Positions 59,412 to 64,000 of a stretch of 64,000 bases of DNA are shown piece by piece (positions within the stretch are counted from its first letter, which is position 1; each line of letters starts with the position of its first letter). Under the pieces are notes generated by a model that saw only the letters and a program-made list of their open reading frames with translations, was not told the origin of the DNA and made no database searches. The position numbers and the translations under genes are program-made. Origin of the DNA: Cystobasidiopsis lactophilus (Eukaryota > Basidiomycota > Agaricostilbomycetes > Agaricostilbales > Chionosphaeraceae); the NCBI GenBank assembly GCA_001599975.1, contig BCIO01000002.1:2119883-2183882 (forward strand). The letters run 5' to 3'.

Positions 59412-60675
59412 ATGTCGTATCACCATCAAGCCCCAGCTCACGCTCCACCTCCACCGCCCCAGGGTGCGCGGCCAGGTCCATACCCCGTCAACGAAGAGCA
59501 CAAGTTTTCTGGCCAGCTCGAGTCCTATCAAGTGGGTCCTCCTTCCATGGTGTAGATAGACTGGGAGCTCATACAAGGATTCGACAGCCATCCGTTTTTG
59601 GCACTGGCATACCTCAGCTCGAATCCCACAATCCCAAGGGTGTCATCCAATGTGGCGACCTGTCCTTGACCATCGCCGGCGAGCTGGTGCCTGTTGTTGA
59701 TGTCCAGCTGGGACCCGGTCTGCCCATCTACTTCGAGCACCATATCCTCCTCTGGAAGTCGCCCGAGGTGACCATCGGTTTCTCCAACTGGTCGGGCGCC
59801 TTCAAGAGGTTCTTCGCTGGCATGCAAATTATCCAGACATCTGCCAATGGACCTGGCAACATCAGCTTCTCCAGAGACTCGCCTGGCCAGATCGTTTGCC
59901 TGCGCCTTTCGCCTGGCCAGACCATCGAGGTTCGCGAGCACCAGTGGCTCTTGGTGGGTGGCTTCCTCGACGTCCCACGTCTTTTTCCGAGCTTTGGGAG
60001 TGCAGTCCACGGCCAACTGCTCCTACAGCGTCACCTCGTTTTCGGGGATCTCGAACGTTTTGTTTTCGCGGTCCGGCTTGCTGATCGACACTTTCACCTG
60101 CGATCCCAGTTCCCACGATGGACTCGTTCTTTTGCACGGCTGTGAGCTCCTATCTCAGGCGGGCCGTCACCCGGTCTAACATGAGCGTAGATGGCAACGT
60201 CTTCGAGAAAGTTTTGAAGCCTGGCGAAGCGCTTGATATCGAACCTGGAGCATGGCTGTACGCCCTGTCTTCATTTATTGTACTAAGCTGAGCTGGTGGT
60301 GCACAGGTGGAAGGATCCCTCTGTTCAGATGGAGACCATTAATGTGCTGCAGAGTGGTCGCAATCAAGGCAGCTTTTTCAAGAAGCTTGGCGGCGCGATT
60401 GCCAATACCATGTCCGGCGGTGGCTCCCTGTTCTTGAATCGGATGTACGGTCCAGGTGGGTGTCATGTCAAGTGGTAAAGATGCCATCTAACAGGAAAAA
60501 AACGGAAGGTCGAGTTGGCATTCAGGTAAAACAGTCCCTTTCCAACTCTGCTGAAAGTCTGCTAATAAGTCCTATCTAACAAAAGAGCATGTCCTATCAT
60601 CCTCCACAAGCAGAGGGTGCGCCCCAAGCTGGCGGAACCAGCAACTTGGGCGGTTTCCTCAACCAGCTGGGCTGA
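59412..60675 (+). CDS. AIM24: AIM24-family mitochondrial biogenesis protein
   Basis: The start MSYHHQAPAHAPPPPPQGAR (proline-rich) leads to KFSGQLESYQ, then splices to LESHNPKGVIQCGDLSLTIA. The AIM24 beta-domain continues with GPGLPIYFEHHILLWKSPEV, FKRFFAGMQIIQTSANGPGN, ISFSRDSPGQIVCLRLSPGQ and NVLFSRSGLLIDTFTCDPSS. Splicing gives LLHGYGNVFEKVLKPGEALD and EPGAWLWKDPSVQMETINVL, then GAIANTMSGGGSLFLNRMYG. It ends NLGGFLNQLG and TGA at 60673-60675. In yeast Aim24 supports MICOS and respiratory-chain assembly in the inner membrane. No clear presequence is seen; the bacterial-like form of this family (TraB/YjgA-type trp attenuator fold) is also soluble. Seven introns. Confidence 0.85.
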
Positions 60676-61001
60676 GCCAGGGACGCCTTCTTGTACTTCA
60701 AATCCTAAATCCTGCCGGCTCGGTTGTAATACGGATGACATCGATGTTCAAAAAGCGTGGTCTGTGGGAATAACGATGGTACAATGGTCAACAGGAGAAT
60801 GAAAGGCAATCAAATGTCCATCGGAGTGCCGACGTGCTCCTGCAGCTTGGCACGGGCAGCCCTCATGTGGTCTCCCACCCTCAAAGTGCTATAGATCTAT
60901 TAAGCACCGAGTCCCAAGGGCGAAAATTTTGACACTCACCCGAGCTCGCTCTGGCCGTCAAATTGGAGCCTCCAAACGCGGGGGTTGCTGACCCTGTTTG
61001 T
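60676..61001. other. Convergent intergenic region
   Basis: This 326-bp stretch lies between the AIM24 stop and the presumed stop of a minus-strand orphan. No feature was recognised. Confidence 0.4.
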
Positions 61002-62419
61002 TCAGTGGATCAGGAACTGATCATTGGAGAGATAGAATTGAGAGACTCGCAATCGACGAAGAATCTCGCTAGCGCCTCCACCACTCACAGTGGCCTCCAC
61101 AGCAATCTCTGTAAACGGGCCTTGCAATCTGAGTCCAAAAAATCCCGCCAAAAGGGATTCAAACGGACCAGCCTCGAAGGCCAGCTCAGCTGGAGAAGCA
61201 AGTTGGAGGAGAACGGCGAAGTAAAGCGAGCTGATTCCGCCATGTCTGCTCGGCCGTCCACGATCTGAGCGCCGCAAGCGGACATCTGAAGGCCCAGGGA
61301 CCTACGAAATGGGGTCTTCAGACAGCGAGAAGAGAGCTCTGGACGTTTCTACGCCACTGGACCTGGGTGACGAAGGTTAAAGCGCCGTGAGTGCTGGTGG
61401 AGGGGGCACCAACTGTAAAGATGTGGCAGTGGAGTAGGTCGCCTGAATCTCGGAATCACGGGAAAGATGCAAGGATCCATTGTCAAAGCCTAAGCTGAAG
61501 CCGGCGGTGACCGAAGTCGTCTTTTGGCAACCGGTGAGCCTCCGGAGGTTTGGCTGTGTGGAAAGGGAACCTCACCCTGACGACGTGGGTTGGAGTCTGT
61601 ACATCGCCCAGAGCAGAGTAGAGGGCCTGATCATACCAAAAACTCAGATAGTGAGTAGGTGTGAGCGAAGAGGGATGCGACCGGCCTTGATGACGGGTTG
61701 CTGGTGGCGTTCGTCCGTGTTGGGATAGAGAAACGAAACCTCGATGTCGCTGTCTTTGATTCGGTTTCCGCTCAGCTGTGCCAGCAAGCGTATCAGAATA
61801 CGCTTGGCATCAACAGTGGCAGCACGCTTACCGGATGGTACAAAACTTGAAAACCGAGAATCGCGCTGGGAGAGGAGGACGGGCCTTCAGCAGGCAAGTA
61901 GTGCGTCAAGTTCTTGGTCTAACTCACAAGCGATCAGCTTGAACGTTCAATTTGAGCAACCCACATAGAACTCACGATCAAGAGGCGGGAACGCGACGAC
62001 ATTGCAATGTCGGCAACGAGCGCTCGATCAGCAGGCACGACGTCTTGGTGGCGATGGGAGCCCCTCGAACTGGATCCAGAGCTATAGAGCAAAGGCGGAG
62101 AGCGCTCTTTGCCTGAGCTGGTTCGCTGGCGAGGCAAGAAGCGCGGCTGGTCGGCGAGCGCTGGCGTGGGAGGCGGTGGCGGGCTTTGTCCAGGGCTGGT
62201 GAGCACAAAATCAACGGCCAGGCCATCAGAGACCGCGTATGGCTCGAGGTCGACGCTGGCGCTCAGCATAGGGGACATTCCCCCTTCGCTGACGACGGCT
62301 TGGTCTTCCACGTCGTTTGACCAGCCGCGACTGCCAGCCTCGGCGTCTGCAGCAGGAAATGAGCTCGCACTGGCAGCAGAGGCACGGCGGGTCCTTCTGA
62401 GGGTGTGGAAGCCGCTCAT
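61002..62419 (-). CDS. Unrecognised protein (multi-exon, low-complexity N-terminus)
   Basis: I do not recognise this gene. The start is MSGFHTLRRTRRASAASASS (62419). A Ser/Pro-rich first exon (~140 residues) ends IAMSSRSRLLI. Clean introns then join TKNLTHYLPAEGPSSSPSAI, LGFQVLYHPLSGNRIKDSDI and EVSFLYPNTDERHQQPVIKA. Further down, segments ALYSALGDVQTPTHVVR, FSLGFDNGSLHLSRDSEIQ and GPFTEIAVEATVSGGGASEI look coding, but their joins are uncertain. The end at 61002 (NDQFLIH) is a best guess. No signal peptide or TM segment is obvious. The protein lies downstream of the CFIm68-like gene on the same strand. Confidence 0.45.
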
Positions 62420-62681
62420 TTGGGCTCAGCCTTCGCTGTCGTCAAGTGGCGACGGTGTCTCCTATCCCAGGCAGTGAGTATGAGTGCCGCTCCTCGCCGT
62501 CTTTGTGCTACTCACAAGTGCCACGAAAGTCCAGTCCAGGCAGACGGTTGCTCGAGAACAAACCTCATACTCAATGAATGGCACTGCTCAGATCAGGCGG
62601 AAGACTTGCGAAGGTTTTCAACTCAGGAGGTTTTCCACCCGCAATGCAAACTCAATTGGGCAAAGGAGCAAAGAGGAATGG

Positions 62682-63896
62682 TCAATCCTCTCGCCTTCGT
62701 TTCTGAGGCGGTTCCGCCGCCCCTCCAGCAGCGCCGAGGCCGAATGGATCCCTCCCTCTTCCGCCTCTGCCGTAGCTGCCGCCACTCTGCCCGCCTCTTG
62801 GCATGCCCATCTGCGGCTGGAAGCCACCCCTGCCCGGTGGCGGCAGCGGCTGGAAGCCTCCAGGCTGCGCGCCAGCCGGTGGCTGCCCAAACCCTTGCAT
62901 GGCGGCAAACATTGGGTTGAAGCCCATCATGGGCATCTGGCCGAAAGCGGCCGTCATCGGGTTCGCCGGTAGGTTGGCGTGTGGCGGAGGGTTGAAGGAG
63001 GACGACTGCTGCTGGTGCGGCGGCTGGTTTTGGTTCTGGAAGCCGCCGCCGCCTCGACCGCCCCGGTAGCCTCCACCTCCTCGGTTCTCGCGCCCTCGGA
63101 AGGCATATCCAGAGTGCTCTAGAACCAAATATCAACATGTTGCCTCCAAACAAATCAGGTAAAGCGGACACACCTTTGGCAATGGTCAGGAAAGGGTTGC
63201 CCGGCAGGACCGCCGTCGCTTCCGTTGTGAACGTCTTGCCTTGGATCGGTCTGCAATGCCCCCTCCTCAGAACTAGCTCTCAACAAAAGCTCAAGCGATG
63301 GCAACGCACGTCACGGAAAGGAAGCCCTGGAGCATGCCGGCGTCTTGCGGCCGCCGAAAAGTCACGTAGCACGTCCTGGGCAGTGGAGGTTGAGTTCCAA
63401 GGGAGGGAGGCACTAAGTACAAGCAAGGAGACAAACCCTTTGCTCTTGCCGTTGACCTTGTGCTCCGAAAAGGCAATGTCCTTGTGCTCGACCGTTATGC
63501 CGGCGCTCAAGCAAAACTGGCGGATGTCCTCGTCGCTCGTGTACTGCAGTTCTCGACTGGGGGTCGGCCTGGGACATACAAGCATGGAAAAGAACAAGCA
63601 AACAAACGCACCCAATGCATGTCGTGGATGAACAGGGCGCTCTGCGGGCTGCTGAAGGCGGAATATTGCTGCTGGTTCGGGTAGAGCTGGCCATTGTGCG
63701 AACTTGAGGGCTCTGCTTTGACCTGCGTATCCTGGTATTGCTGCTGCTGTTGCTGCTGCTGTTGCGGCTGCCGCGGCTGTTGCTGCTGGTGACTGGAGCT
63801 TGAGGCCGGCCTGTTGGACACGACGTCGTCATCTTCAAGCTTGATAGCGACGTCTTCATCGTCTTCTAACCCGTAGAGCGCGTAGTCGTCTTCCAT
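62682..63896 (-). CDS. RRM RNA-binding protein, CFIm68/CPSF6-like
   Basis: The start ATG is 63896 ([20 protein letters not shown]), an acidic N-terminus followed by a polyglutamine run. The single RRM is ALFIHDMHW, then across an intron [37 protein letters not shown] (RNP1), with the helix MLQGFLS and [16 protein letters not shown]. The HW-TSDEDI and NGKSKGF pattern is that of CPSF6/CPSF7, the large subunits of mRNA 3' cleavage factor Im. The C-terminus is RGG-, Pro- and Met-rich ([34 protein letters not shown]) and ends [12 protein letters not shown], a possible nuclear signal. It would act in pre-mRNA 3' end formation. Three introns. Confidence 0.83.
63736..63795 (-). repeat. CAG/CAA polyglutamine repeat in the RRM protein
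   Basis: On the coding strand this is a run of CAG and CAA codons, interrupted by CCG/CGG, encoding two glutamine blocks. It is a coding microsatellite and probably length-variable between strains. Confidence 0.85.
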
Positions 63897-64000
63897 GTTT
63901 TCTTGGCCTGCGCGGCTCGCTCTACAAGGTCTTTCGTCGTCCGTTCCAAACCCTTCAAGTCTGAGCCAGGCGGCGAGCACCGATCACATCGATCACAAAG

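Overview
This 64 kb window is nuclear DNA from a filamentous or yeast-like fungus, most probably a basidiomycete. The genes sit close together on both strands. Almost all are interrupted by many short introns, mostly 45-95 nt, with GT-AG ends and CTNAC-like branch sites. One Hsp70 gene needs 13 introns. The protein set is fungal: arginine-type carbamoyl-phosphate synthase, SSB Hsp70, SSK2-type MAPKKK, PEX10, SPF1 and AIM24. I cannot fix the class. Intron density fits Pucciniomycotina or a similar lineage, but that is inference. I recognised no tRNA, rRNA, transposon, virus-like element or CRISPR array.

Layout. 0-3.3 kb: the 3' end of a CPA2-like gene and a ribosome-associated SSB Hsp70. 3.8-26.5 kb: an accessory-looking block of catabolic enzymes and transporters, in order a DHA2 drug-type MFS pump, amidase, membrane-anchored copper amine oxidase, aldo-keto reductase, ZIFL-type MFS, D-2-hydroxyacid dehydrogenase, second amidase, ketopantoate-reductase-like protein, alpha/beta hydrolase and sugar MFS transporter. 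Several are divergent pairs sharing one promoter. 27-32.7 kb: a SulP anion transporter divergent from a MOSC-domain protein, then a glutaredoxin-like gene whose end overlaps the start of a PSP/zinc-knuckle gene. 33-39 kb: a secreted aspartic protease, PEX10 and a citrate synthase ending in SKL. 39-64 kb: housekeeping genes, namely a nucleolar-type protein, the SPF1 P5A ATPase, MCM6, an SSK2-like MAPKKK, a mitochondrial carrier, glycogen branching enzyme, AIM24 and a CFIm68-like RRM protein, plus two genes I cannot identify.

How the genes may work together. The amidases and the amine oxidase all release ammonia from amides or amines. The reductases could handle the resulting aldehydes and oxo-acids, and the MFS proteins could import substrates or export products. 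This makes the 4-26 kb block a candidate nitrogen/carbon scavenging cluster (inference). PEX10 and the SKL-tailed citrate synthase are both peroxisomal. The most unusual sequence-level signals are two neighbouring introns in the sugar transporter that are clearly copies of each other and carry 10-bp repeats (introner-like), and the 11-14 nt overlap of two real genes on one strand, which suggests a bicistronic transcript.

Gene models were built by hand from splice signals and protein-family conservation. Start and stop codons are mostly firm, but individual introns in the less conserved genes are not.
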